Origin: Heliopora coerulea
Lineage: Eukaryota; Cnidaria; Anthozoa; Scleralcyonacea; Helioporidae
Length of the DNA: 64,000 bases
Assembly: GCA_030142905.1 (NCBI GenBank)
Contig: JASJOG010000188.1
Coordinates: 186,001-250,000, forward strand
Direction: 5' to 3'
Below, one piece after another: positions 52,510-61,909 of this stretch. The position numbers and the translations under genes are program-made. The notes beneath the pieces are model-generated. The model worked only from the letters and a program-made list of their open reading frames with translations. It was not told the DNA's origin and searched no databases. How positions within the stretch are numbered: the stretch's first letter is position 1; every line of letters starts with the position of its first letter.

Positions 52510-53530
52510 CAGTCGCCGCCGCTTATAAGCAAGTCGCTTATATGCAAAAACCGTTTATATGCAAAGATTTTGGGAATCCAAAACCAAACCTTAAGAAAAT
52601 TCCTTTTTTTAGTCCGCTTATATGCAAATCGCTTATATGCAAAAGTCGGTTATATGCAAAAGAAAAATTGAAAATTTCGCGCTAAAATCGCTTATATGCA
52701 AAGAAAAATTTTCAATGCATTGCTGCAAATCCTTCTTTCCTTTCAAAAGTATTTCAATGTTTCAATGATTGGAAACAGTAGAAAACCAAGATGCTTGCGC
52801 GGTTGCAAAACTTTACCGTGTACGAAGATGCGAGCGAATTTTCTAAGACGTTCGATTTGCTGGATGCTATGAATACGATTGTCGCCTGCTGGTCTGAGAT
52901 AATCACAAAAACAATCGCAAACTGTTTCCGTCATGCTGGTATTATGTCCAAATATGATGGCGATGAAGATTCGTGGGCGGAAGATGATGATATTCCGTTG
53001 GCTCAACTGTTGGGGGCTCCACGTGGTATGGATCAGCAAACTTTCGATGAAATTATATCTGCAGACAACTTTCTCGAAACAGCGCCACCAATTGATGAGA
53101 ACTCAATAATCAACGAGTAACAAAGTATCCAGGAGAGTGACGACGAACCTGAACCAAAGCCCGTAATAACTCATGCTCAATTTATTTCTAATTTAGCCGA
53201 CATGAAGGACTATCTTTGTTTGCACGGCTTCAAAGACTGGAAATCATTCAACTCTCTTTCAAATATTTATACCGACGTGTGTTCAAATGTTGCAAAAAAG
53301 CAAACATTAATTGTTATTTCCAAACCTAAGAACAGCTATCTTGTATATTTTAGTTTATTAATAAATACAATTTTTTTCTGGTTTTGGTATTTAATCTTTG
53401 GTCATTTTTCTATTATGCTAATGATTTTGCTGGATGCGCGTCCTGAGAACGAATCCGTTTATATGCAAAATCCGCTTATATGCAAAAATTGAGTTGGCTA
53501 AAAGGATTTGCATATAAGCGGCGGCAACTG
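52510..53530 (+). mobile_element. Tigger/pogo-like element, 1,021 bp, with ATATGCAAA repeats
   Basis: Ends CAGTCGCCGCCGCTTATA and the complement of CAGTTGCCGCCGCTTATA, with TA on both sides. Both ends carry several copies of CGCTTATATGCAAA (at least five left, three right), likely transposase binding sites. The inside holds the tail of a Tigger-like transposase. It is inserted in the hAT gene. Confidence 0.85.
52791..53316 (+). pseudogene. Tigger-like transposase C-terminal relic
   Basis: Reads FSKTFDLLDAMNTIVACWSE, then IITKTIANCFRHAGIMSKYD, then acidic DEDSWAEDDDIPLAQLLG; after a stop at 53118 the frame goes on ESDDEPEPKPVITHAQFISN. The 'D.l..i...W..v...TI.nCF.hAGf' block is usual at the end of pogo/Tigger and CENP-B/jerky-type transposases. 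The DDE core is deleted. Confidence 0.75.
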
Positions 53531-54559
53531 TATCTAATGCACGATTAATCCTCGATTTGTTTTTATAACGGATTCGTGATTGCGAGGTGGAGGTTATGAC
53601 CAAAACACGGCACGTTTGTCCATCCGATGTCTCTACAAGCTTTCTTGATGTTCGCTCCATTATCAGTTGTTATGGCGATTTGTTTTTCAGCGTTCAGCTT
53701 CCAATGCACAGCATGTCGTTCATTGTCTCGCCCAGTTGTTCAGCGGTATGGTCTTCAGGCACAAATTTTGTTCCAAGGTTTCCCCATCGTAGATTCCAGT
53801 CAGACTGTCCAATGCAACGTGTACCCCATATAGGGCGTCAGGCCATGGGAAGACCACATATCAGCTCTCGGGGCAAAGAAATCTACGCTGTCAAGATCTT
53901 GCACAACTGCTTCTTTTGTCGCGTCGTACAGTTTTACAACTTTGTTTTTTGAAAACGTTGTCTTGTCTGGTTTCTTGTAACGGGGTTTTAGCACATTTAA
54001 CAGTTTTTAAAATCCTGGCCGGCTAACTGCGTTAAAGGGAACGGTGTCTTTGCAGAGGAAGTAGGTGATGGCGTTTGTAATGTCTTCGTGGCGCTTGTTT
54101 CCAGGTGTCAATGGTGTGTTATTGGCGAACAGGTTCCTTACTGTAGGCTGCGTTTCGGATGAAACTGCACTGCTATCGTTGGTCGGGCGACTTGCTCCTG
54201 CCTTTCGTCCTGGTGGAGTCATCGTGGCGTATTGGGTGGGATGGATCCTTCGAAGATGCTGCTACAAGTTTGATGTATTGCCTCCCTTGTTCTTCACGGG
54301 CCGCATGCAAATTTTACAAAATGCCGAATCCTCCGCTTTTTCAGGTTTCTTGAAGAAATTCCAAACAGCACACTGACGCATTTTGGCAGAGGAAGGTAAC
54401 AATCAGTTTCGGTCAGTCTAAGAAAGTATTTCAACGACAAACATGTATGTTGTGAACGGTTACTTGTAGATCAAAGGCAAAGGAGAAAATGCACCAGTTG
54501 GAATATATATGAGATATAGACATTGAAACTTAATTATTTATGTTACGCTCTAACTGTTC

Positions 54560-56059
54560 ATGTTACGCAAATTGAAAACCAATAAATCAACCGGCTTAGA
54601 TGGCATCAGTGCCCGACTTATTAAAGACTTGGCCGATGTTATCTCGAAGAGCCTTACGAGAATTTTCAACCTTTCTCTGACCACTTCTACATTTCCTTCG
54701 ATTTGGAGATTTGTGAAGGTTAAAGCTATCTTTAAATCTGGAAATCGTAGCGACGCGAATAACTACCGTCCAATCACAATCCTACCTGTTGTTAGCAAAC
54801 TACTGGAGAAAGCTGTACATTGTCAACTAAATAAATTCCTTACGGAACAGAATCTCTTAACTTCAAAACAATTTGGATTTAGACCTAAGCTTTCCACAGG
54901 TACGGCCCTGGCTCAATTTACAGATACAGTGTTGGATAACATGGATAAAGGAAACCTAACGGGAGCAGTTTTCCTGGATATTTCAAAGGCCTTTGACACT
55001 GCAAGTCATGACATACTTATTCGTAAATTAGTGGGAATGGGTGTTTCTAACTCGTCTGTTAATTGGTTTAAGTCCTATCTCTCGAACCGTATGCAAGCCA
55101 CCGTTGTGAACGAAAGTCAATCAAATTTTGAGCCATTACAAGTTGGAGGGCCCCAAGGCAGTATTTTGGGGCCTCTACTTTTTCTTGTTTATATAAATGA
55201 TATAACGAAGGTCTGTGAAAAGTGCAATGTTAAACTCTACGCCAATGATACCGCTCTATATTGTTCTGCTAAATCAGCTCAACAACTTCAAGACAATCTA
55301 AATTTAGACCTTTTCTATCTATCGAAATGGTTCACCAGGAATCGATTAACACTCAACCCATCTAAATGTAAATTCATCATCTTTGGTAGTCCTGCAAAGT
55401 TGGCTAAGCTAAATGATGTTGAACTCTGTATTAACAACTATACCCTGGATCGTGTAACATCTTACAAGTATCTTGGCGTTGTTTTGAGTCGATCACTAAC
55501 ATGGGCTGATCATATTGAAACGCTATCAAATAAAATTGCCCAGCGTATTGGCCTCATCAGGAGAATTAAACATTTATTACCTGTTCACGCTCGAATAACC
55601 CTAGCAAATTGCTTGGTAATTCCACTCTTCGACTACGCTGATTTTGTTTGGGGCGACAAAAACAATATAGTTTTAATGAACCAAATCCAAATAATACATA
55701 ACTGTCTGGCTAAAGTTATTTTGGACTTACAGCCGAGATCCTCTGCTACCGAAGCTTTGCGATCCCTGAATTGGTATCCTTTGGTTGTCCGCAGAAAATT
55801 CCATCGATGTATTATGATGCACAAGTGCTTGAATGGGGGATTAGATTTTGACTTTAATTTTAAATATATCTCCGATGTACATAGCTATAATACACGTAAT
55901 AAACAGAACTTATATCTTCACAAAGCTAACAGAAATTACGGTAAACTTACTTTTACCTATCAGGGAGCTACGGATTGGAACATGCTCCCTCCAGAGATGC
56001 ATAGTATTACTGATTTTAGAATTTTTAAACTGAAATTAAGAAAACTCTTATTCGTCTGA
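54560..56059 (+). pseudogene. LINE reverse transcriptase, 499 aa, mutated active site
   Basis: Long, stop-free RT: NKSTGLDGISARLIKDLADV (fingers), YRPITILPVVSKLLEKAVHC, QFGFRPKLSTGTALAQFTDT, GAVFLDISKAFDTASHDIL (motif A Asp), GGPQGSILGPLLFLVYINDI (motif B), then VKLYANDTALY, where motif C YADD has become YAND. After that come NPSKCKFIIFG and the thumb YKYLGVV, and a C-terminal domain to FKLKLRKLLFV. Loss of the first Asp of motif C should stop DNA synthesis even though the frame is open. The layout suggests the CR1/L2/Jockey group; the clade was not tested. Confidence 0.9.
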
Positions 56060-56248
56060 CTTACATTTTAATACTGATTGTTTAAATTTTAGTTTTAATT
56101 TTAAAATTTAATATTGCATGCTGCATGTTCTTTTTGACGTAGTATATTCTCTGTATTTTAATCTAACTAGTACATATTTTGTATTTTAATTCAGGGCCCC
56201 GCTGAAAATCACTATTCTGTGAGTCGGGCTCCCTGACAAAATATTGTC

Positions 56249-56249
<1 letters not shown>

Positions 56250-56300
<51 letters not shown>

Positions 56301-56330
56301 TAATAATAATAATAAAAATAATAATAATGT
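56250..56330. repeat. (TAA)n tail
   Basis: About 25 TAA units with a few AAA interruptions at the LINE 3' end. Confidence 0.95.
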
Positions 56331-56754
56331 TTTCGCAGAGGTCCGCCATCGTTTAAGCGAATCAAAATCCACCCTCATTTGATCAGCTTAGCCGTTCAAG
56401 TAGTGCGAATCGAAGCCCTTCCGTTCTCACATCGCTGATCATACCTGGCGATAAACACACAGTATTTCAAAGGTGTTATCGAATTTCAGACAAAATTTCT
56501 TCAGTTTTTACGTGTGTAAACACAAACACTTGATTCTTTTTAACGAACCCGTGTAAGTATGGTATAAACTCTCTTTTAGTTTGTTCACGAAAGCATCATT
56601 TGAACCCGATTTTACTGAAATACCAATTTTTGTCCGTTTTTTTTTTTCGGTTTTTTTGTTTTTCCGGCTTTTCACCTAAAGCAACATCGGTTTTTTCGGT
56701 TTTCAAAAAACATCGATTTTTTCCGGTTTATTGATTAACCGCCTCACACTATTT

Positions 56755-56848
56755 ATGGCGTTGAACAAGGTCGTCCGGTTTAGACATTTGTCTTGGCAAC
56801 AATGAACGATGACGTGTACGTGAAGATGTTTCTGACATGGTATGTAAA
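56755..56848 (-). pseudogene. ORF1/gag-like frame, 5' part
   Basis: The minus strand from an ATG near 56838 reads SETSSRTRHRSLLPRQMSKP and DDLVQRHK, then meets the right end of the hAT element. On the other side of that element (50400 and down) a frame resumes with NKHKGRCENYL. The two halves look like one ORF cut by the hAT insertion. Confidence 0.5.
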
Positions 56849-57343
56849 CTAAACTTTGGAGGAAAAATGAACACGAAAAAATGTAAATAAATTACCTGTA
56901 CTTGACTGAGTGTGTACTGTACACGTGACTATGAGTGAGCGCATAGCCGACGAGACAAAGTAGCGTGACATACTTATAGTGGACCGGGGTATCATGGGAT
57001 CGACTTTTTTCAGTCTCCCCAGGTAGCTAATACGTTTAAGAGTGAGATAAGGCACGGAAAGGCAAGCCTTCACTCTGAAAACCTTTTAATTATTTGTTAA
57101 CTCTGAAAACCTTTTAATTATTTGTTTCACATGTCAAAGTTCCTGTGTGAAAATTGGCCAAGAATTCTCTTTGGTGTACGCGAAGTTTTAAGCTTTTGCG
57201 TAAGATCTTAAGCTGTCCACCACGAAACTAGGAGCAGGCCGCACACGTGCCACTGAAGTCCAAAACGAATTTTGAGCCATTCAGGATTGTCAAATGATTT
57301 GAAGGACTATAGTCTGAACGTACAAATATAGAATATTAAGTAC

Positions 57344-57375
57344 CTGCAAGTGTCGATGTTGGCTGTCAATATGGA
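57344..57375 (-). CDS. 32-nt exon of unrecognised gene
   Basis: Acceptor TTGTTTCTTTCAG/TCC and donor TTGCAG/GTACTT, both good. With a phase 1 entry it reads V-HIDSQHRHLQ and leaves in phase 0. The entry phase fits the exon at 58311-58387. Very short, so it rests mainly on the splice sites and phase. Confidence 0.45.
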
Positions 57376-57379
57376 CTGA

Positions 57380-58305
57380 AAGAAACAAAATGCCAAGTGA
57401 TTGAAACTTTGAATTAGTGTAGTTAATATACATGTGCGTTGTTCTTGTAACATTAAACATTAATTACTCAACTGTTTAAGGTGAATTAGACACATTCAAG
57501 ACTCGTAGTTAATTGGACGCGCCACGCCAAGCCACAATCGCAAGGTGCGGGAATGAGCACTACATGATTCTAAGGAGTAAAATGTTTTCAAACGGCAAGT
57601 TAAAACCTGTTTGGCGTTACTTTAGTCCTAAACTAACTTATAAAAAACACAGTTCATGCTTTTTGTGCTCATTGGGTTTATGGATGCAGCTGAGAAATTC
57701 GGAAACACGCAAAAAGCCATGCAGTAGATGCTCTCAGCTATCACCTCAGGCGCGACTCTTACGCTTTCTTCTAACCGTCATAACTAACCCCAAATGTCCA
57801 AAGCTAGAGATAGTTTCCATTTTAGTGAACATAGTAAGGTTACCTTTCACCACTTGAGTTGGTTATGTCAAACAATGAAGGTTCTATATTCAAAAACAAT
57901 ACATTGGTAAATTGGCAAACTTATTAAGGTAAAAACACAATTACCGGCGAAGCACTAGTAAAGTATACTCCAACTGATATTAAAATTAGTACAAATACAT
58001 GTCCTATGTTCACAACAAAAATTTAGAATTAAAAAAACTGCAATGTTTTCACAATGTCAAAATGCTCCTGAAGTACATTGTCACTCATAAGTTTATTGTA
58101 AGTTTGAAAGCATTTAGCGAACTTGCAGTTTTTAATATCTCATTACCAGAATTTCACAGACAAATACAACTTGAATGAAATATTCTCAGTCCTAAATTAT
58201 TCCTGCATTTTGGAGTAAACTAGACTGTACATGTAGGTCAACACCAGCGACTAAATCAGTGAGATTAACCAACTTCATTTCGGTAACATTTTCTAACTTA
58301 AAATC
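57380..58305. other. Intron-like, no gene seen
   Basis: AT-rich. The plus frame 57513-57857 lacks any motif or splice support. Confidence 0.45.
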
Positions 58306-58310
58306 CTAAC

Positions 58311-58387
58311 CTGAAGTATTTTCATCATTTGGAGGCTGATCGTGATCTAACGTCCATGTCTTTTTCGAGATTTCATCAGGAATTTCT
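58311..58387 (-). CDS. 77-nt exon of unrecognised gene
   Basis: Acceptor TCCTCTTTTCAG/AG, donor ACTTCAG/GTTAGG. It reads EIPDEISKKTWTLDHDQPPN and then DENTS, polar and acidic. Phase 2 in, phase 1 out. The upstream exon is missing: the start exon at 63749 leaves in phase 0, so another exon must lie between. Confidence 0.6.
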
Positions 58388-58439
58388 CTGAAAAGAGGAT
58401 ACTCTAAGTTTAGCAACAAAAATTTATTGGTATATGATC

Positions 58440-58560
58440 GATGAACGTTCATCAAGCCCTAACCTCAGATGTCCCAGACGGAGATCAAACCGCAACCTTA
58501 CGATCACCGATGAGACACTCGAACCATTGAGCTACCAAGATTCACATGGCAAGCTAAGGT
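58440..58560 (-). repeat. tRNA-like module, single
   Basis: Minus strand GGTAGCTCAATGGTTCGAGT and the B-box-like GGTTTGATCTCCGTCTGGG, with the family flank GATGAACGTTCATCAAG (plus strand) and the core word GCACGTATGTCGAAT on the other side. It is a half of the pair 3-5 family. Confidence 0.65.
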
Positions 58561-58832
58561 GCAAATTCGACATACGTGCTGCCAAAACGGAAGCCACGAA
58601 ATGTCAATAATGATATGAATTGGTGATGTAACGATATATCGAACTATCGATAACTATCACAATAATTTTGTGAACTAACTACAGTTTCAATAGCTTCTGT
58701 AAATTTTTCTTCGACATAAAATAAAATTAAATTTGTCTTAATCACTGATTCGTTTACAGTCTGTATCTTAGCCTAAGATTTACCATATAACTCTAAATTT
58801 AGTGGCAATGGATGAACCAGGCGGAAAGCGTA

Positions 58833-58960
58833 GTCTTGTTAGAAATATCAAAGCCCAGCATTAAAAATATTAAATTAAAAATACTATTCAATAACTCATG
58901 TCTATATTATTATGGGTTTATTCAAAATTATATGCTGGGCTTTGATATTCCTAACAAGAC
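58833..58960. repeat. Near-perfect hairpin, AGCCCAGCA type, second copy
   Basis: Arms 58833-58861 and 58932-58960 pair over 29 bases with about one mismatch (GTCTTGTTAGAAATATCAAA against its complement), with a loop of about 70 bp. It shares the AAAGCCCAGCA core with the hairpin at 364-459. Confidence 0.8.
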
Positions 58961-59299
58961 AACTCTAAATTTAGTTGTCAATTGTGCATTTCTTATATAT
59001 CCCTCCATAGACTATTTTCAGACTTTACAACAGATATTTCGAGTCTACATCTCAATTCAAAGTCTTTTGTTGTAATTTATAGAAACTTTGAGACTTGAAT
59101 ACCCCTGAAAACTATCGCAATAGTTGCAACACTATCACAATACTATCCCAATAGCTTATCAACTCGAATACTATTGCAATAGATAAAATTTCCACGATAG
59201 TTATCTCATAGATTAACGCAACAAATGTTGAGTGTAGGAGTTTGAACAAATGTTAGATGATTGATGAACTTACGTCAAGCCCTAACCTCAGAAAAATCG

Positions 59300-59480
59300 A
59301 TTTCAGGGCCCTGTTTTTCTGAGGCTAGGGCTTGAGAGCGTACATCGATCTTCTAAGATACCTCCCAGCTCCCACATTTAGAGCATTTCTTCCAAAAATT
59401 TATTGTGTCCTCCATCGTTTCGGGAGAATTCGTTGACCTGGTCTGCCTGATCTTTGACCACTCGGTGTCTGAACCACTAT
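59300..59480 (-). other. Possible coding scrap
   Basis: The minus strand is open for about 48 codons with GSDTEWSKIRQTRSTNSPET and MEDTINFWKKCSK. It looks protein-like but has no clear acceptor, and its donor phase does not fit the neighbouring exons. It may be an exon of the 58-64 kb gene or an old element. Confidence 0.3.
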
Positions 59481-59929
59481 TGTTTTTGCAATGAGACAAT
59501 CACTTCGTACCAGGGTTGCTATATTGGCTTTTTCGAAACCAAATTTCTCGAATTTGGTTTTTTTTTTCTTGATTGGGTTGGGAAAACAGTTTTGGCATTT
59601 TGGCCTTTTTTTTTTGCTTTTTAAATTATTTAAAGGAAGTTTCTAAAAATACTTGTGTACGAAGTTAAGTATTGTTACACGAGCTTGCATGAGAAAGAGG
59701 ATCATCCAGTTTTATTTCTGGCAAATCAGGATGCATAATTTTTAACCAATCACGAAGTCGAGAATGCGACCAATGAAAACCCTTTGGCTATACTTGTCTT
59801 CGCAGAGGTCCGGCCAGTTGCCCGGCATATAAATTTGAGCATTCGAGTTACCTGGCTTTGTCGTTGCCTTGGGTTGTGACTCACAAACTGCAAGTTGCGC
59901 CTTGGAAAACCAAACATGCGTTAGGTGAA

Positions 59930-61906
59930 ATGAGTTCAAAATCAAAAGGATCATACGATAGCGGAAGATGCAATAAGGCGTGGGAAAATAAACATTCTTG
60001 GGTTACAAAGCATCAGACAGCACGGAAAGCGCGTTTTATAAACTTTGCAATGTGTCCATTCAGCCAAGAGCATCCAATTTATGCAACCATGAAAAAAGTG
60101 CGAAACACCTTCAGCGAGTTAAACTATCCGCTAGCACGAAGCCTCTTCAAGTTGCCCGTGTCCCAAGAGTACATGACGAAGTAAAGATCGCTGAAATTGA
60201 ACTGGCCGTTACCATGGCTTGCCACTCCGCAGTTCTGACAATCGATCACCTTGGCGAGATCATTTCTAGAAATGCAGCTGGAAGCAAACTTGAACACATT
60301 AAACTGCACAGATTTAAGTGCACTCAAATTTTAACCAAAGTTGTCGCTTCAGCCCCGAAAGAAGAATTGATAACCGATGTCAAAGGAAAGAAATTTGCCT
60401 TAATTGTAGATGAGTCAACAGATGTTGCAACCACGAAACATCTTTGCGTCATCGTACGATATTACAGTAACTCCCAAAAGAAGATTGTTACAGCATTTGT
60501 TAACTTAATTTCTGTGACGCGAGCGTGTGCAGATGATCTGTTCGATGCCATTAGATTGTCTTGTGAGAATTCAGCTCAGAATAGAGGACTGCGTCGGCTT
60601 TGGTAGTGATGGTGCCTCAGTTATGGTGGGTGAACACGATTCCGTTTGGTCAAGAATAGTTGCTGTTGGTTCAAACTGTATCAAGATGAAATGCATCTGC
60701 CACTCTTTAGCACTATGCGTGAAGCATGCCTTCGAGAAACTCCCCTCAAGCCTTGGATTTCTTCTGGCCGAGATTCCCAAATGGTTCTCTAAAAGTACGG
60801 TACAAAGAGAAGATTTCAAGATGCTCTACAATGTCATGAATCCAGATGATGACCAGAAAGCACCTTTCGCGAAATATTCTACCGCAAGATGGCTGGTGAG
60901 AGGGAATGTTATATTCCGCATCTTGATTAATTGGGAAGAACTAAAGATCTACTTCGCTAAAGCAGAGCCAGCGAGTACCCAAGCTGCACGGCACAAGGCA
61001 CGTCTTATCCAGGAGATGCTTAACGATCCAATCAACTACCTGTATCTCCACTTTTTGTTACCTCTAATCACAGAGTTTGATCGGGTGAACGCTTTATTCG
61101 AAGCCACGGACGCTGACCCTGAAGAAATGCACAAAGAGCTTGCGGCACATAGCAAGAGTCTGCATGGCAGAGTTTTCAATGGACAGGGCAATCCAATCCC
61201 AATAGAAGAAGTCCACTTTGGTGGAAAGTTTGAATTCGAAGCAAAAAACTACATTTCTGCTCAGTAAAACAAACCAGATGCTGAGGCTAAAGTTCGTGAA
61301 ATGAAGAAGCGGCGCCTGACGTTCCTCGTCCAACTTGTGGAACAAGTCGACAAACGTTTGCCTGCAACACGCAACCTTTTCAAGGGTCTGAGCACCTTGC
61401 ATCCACGCATGGTACTAGATGCCACAGCTAGAGCTCCATTTAATCAACTGCCTCTTGCTCACCTGAGAAAAACTGAACACAACCTGACAGAGGAGCAATA
61501 CAGAAAGATTTTGCATCGGGAGGGGAGAGAGGAGCCAATTTTCAATGGAACCATACCCGAAGACACTGCAAGACTTTGGTCTGGCATATTTCAGTTTCAA
61601 AATTCGCTTGATCAGAGGCCGTTCCAGGAATTAGCAACGTATGCACTAAATTGTCTAACCAGTCCTGTCAGCAACGCATTAGTTGAAAGAATATTTTCAC
61701 TGGTTACATCGGTCAAATGCAAGGAGCGGAATCGGATGGGGTTAGAGCTACTGAACGCTCTAGTCAGAATTCGCAGCAAGTTGTATTTTAGCGAGAAATG
61801 TTGTGTAAATATAGTTGTAACCAAATGCATGCTTGAGCTATTTAATGCAAAGCAAATGTATGACTCCCCTAGGAAAAGAGTTACACAGCCAAGACAAATA
61901 AATTAG
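59930..61906 (+). pseudogene. hAT-family transposase, second copy, broken
   Basis: From MSSKSKGSYDSGRCNKAWEN the frame shifts near 60010 into DSTESAFYKLCNVSIQPRAS, then NLCNHEKSAKHL (CxxC..H...H finger). Then KKFALIVDESTDVATTKHLC (hAT catalytic Asp region), a shift near 60590, FGSDGASVMVGEHDSVWSRI, KCICHSLALCVKHAFEKLPS, then an in-frame TAA at 61265-61267, and the end LTSPVSNALVERIFSLVTSV, RNRMGLELLNALVRIRSKLY (hAT dimerisation domain). The type is close to hAT-derived host proteins in vertebrates (ZNF862/ZMYM-like). Three breaks make it a relic. A CAGGGTTGCTATATTGGC sequence at 59513 looks like a left hAT end; the right end was not found. Confidence 0.85.
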
Positions 61907-61909
61907 AGA

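Larger units (their letters stand above)
51335..54381 (-). pseudogene. hAT transposase with BED zinc finger, interrupted
   Basis: From the ATG at 54381: MRQCAVWNFFKKPEKAEDSA, then FCKICMRP and HLRRIH (BED finger CxxC..HxxxxH, with an in-frame TAG in between). Then KRHEDITNAITYFLCKDTVP, LKPRYKKPDKTTFSKNKVV and ADMWSS. The Tigger-like insertion (52510-53530) splits the gene. After it come HHMISRVLGNKKAIRK and SASKYVTISALKPILHRL, KSRYVDPSMELLTNVASFLD, and the hAT dimerisation end LLCQLARRYLSIQASSSPSE, RLFSKA. Several stops are present. ZBED1/4-like in layout. Confidence 0.82.
54555..56330 (+). mobile_element. 5'-truncated LINE with (TAA)n tail
   Basis: Holds most of an RT ORF, a 3' UTR with 'GGGCCCCGCTGAAAATCAC' and 'CGGGCTCCCTGAC', and ends in TAATAATAAT (56250-56330). 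The endonuclease and ORF1 are missing, as expected of a truncated insertion. It lies 5' of the hAT transposase within the hAT element. Confidence 0.9.
50411..56752 (-). mobile_element. hAT transposon (BED-finger type) with nested insertions
   Basis: About 6.3 kb. Ends CGGTGAGGCGGTTTTTATAA (left) and the complement of AGTGTGAGGCGGTTAATCAA (right), both followed inward by AACCGAAAA words. The minus strand carries a decayed hAT transposase (54381-51335). Into it went a Tc1-like element (50610-51215), a Tigger-like element (52510-53530) and a LINE (about 54555-56330). Without these the hAT would be about 2.9 kb, a usual size. No clean 8-bp target duplication is seen. Confidence 0.78.
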
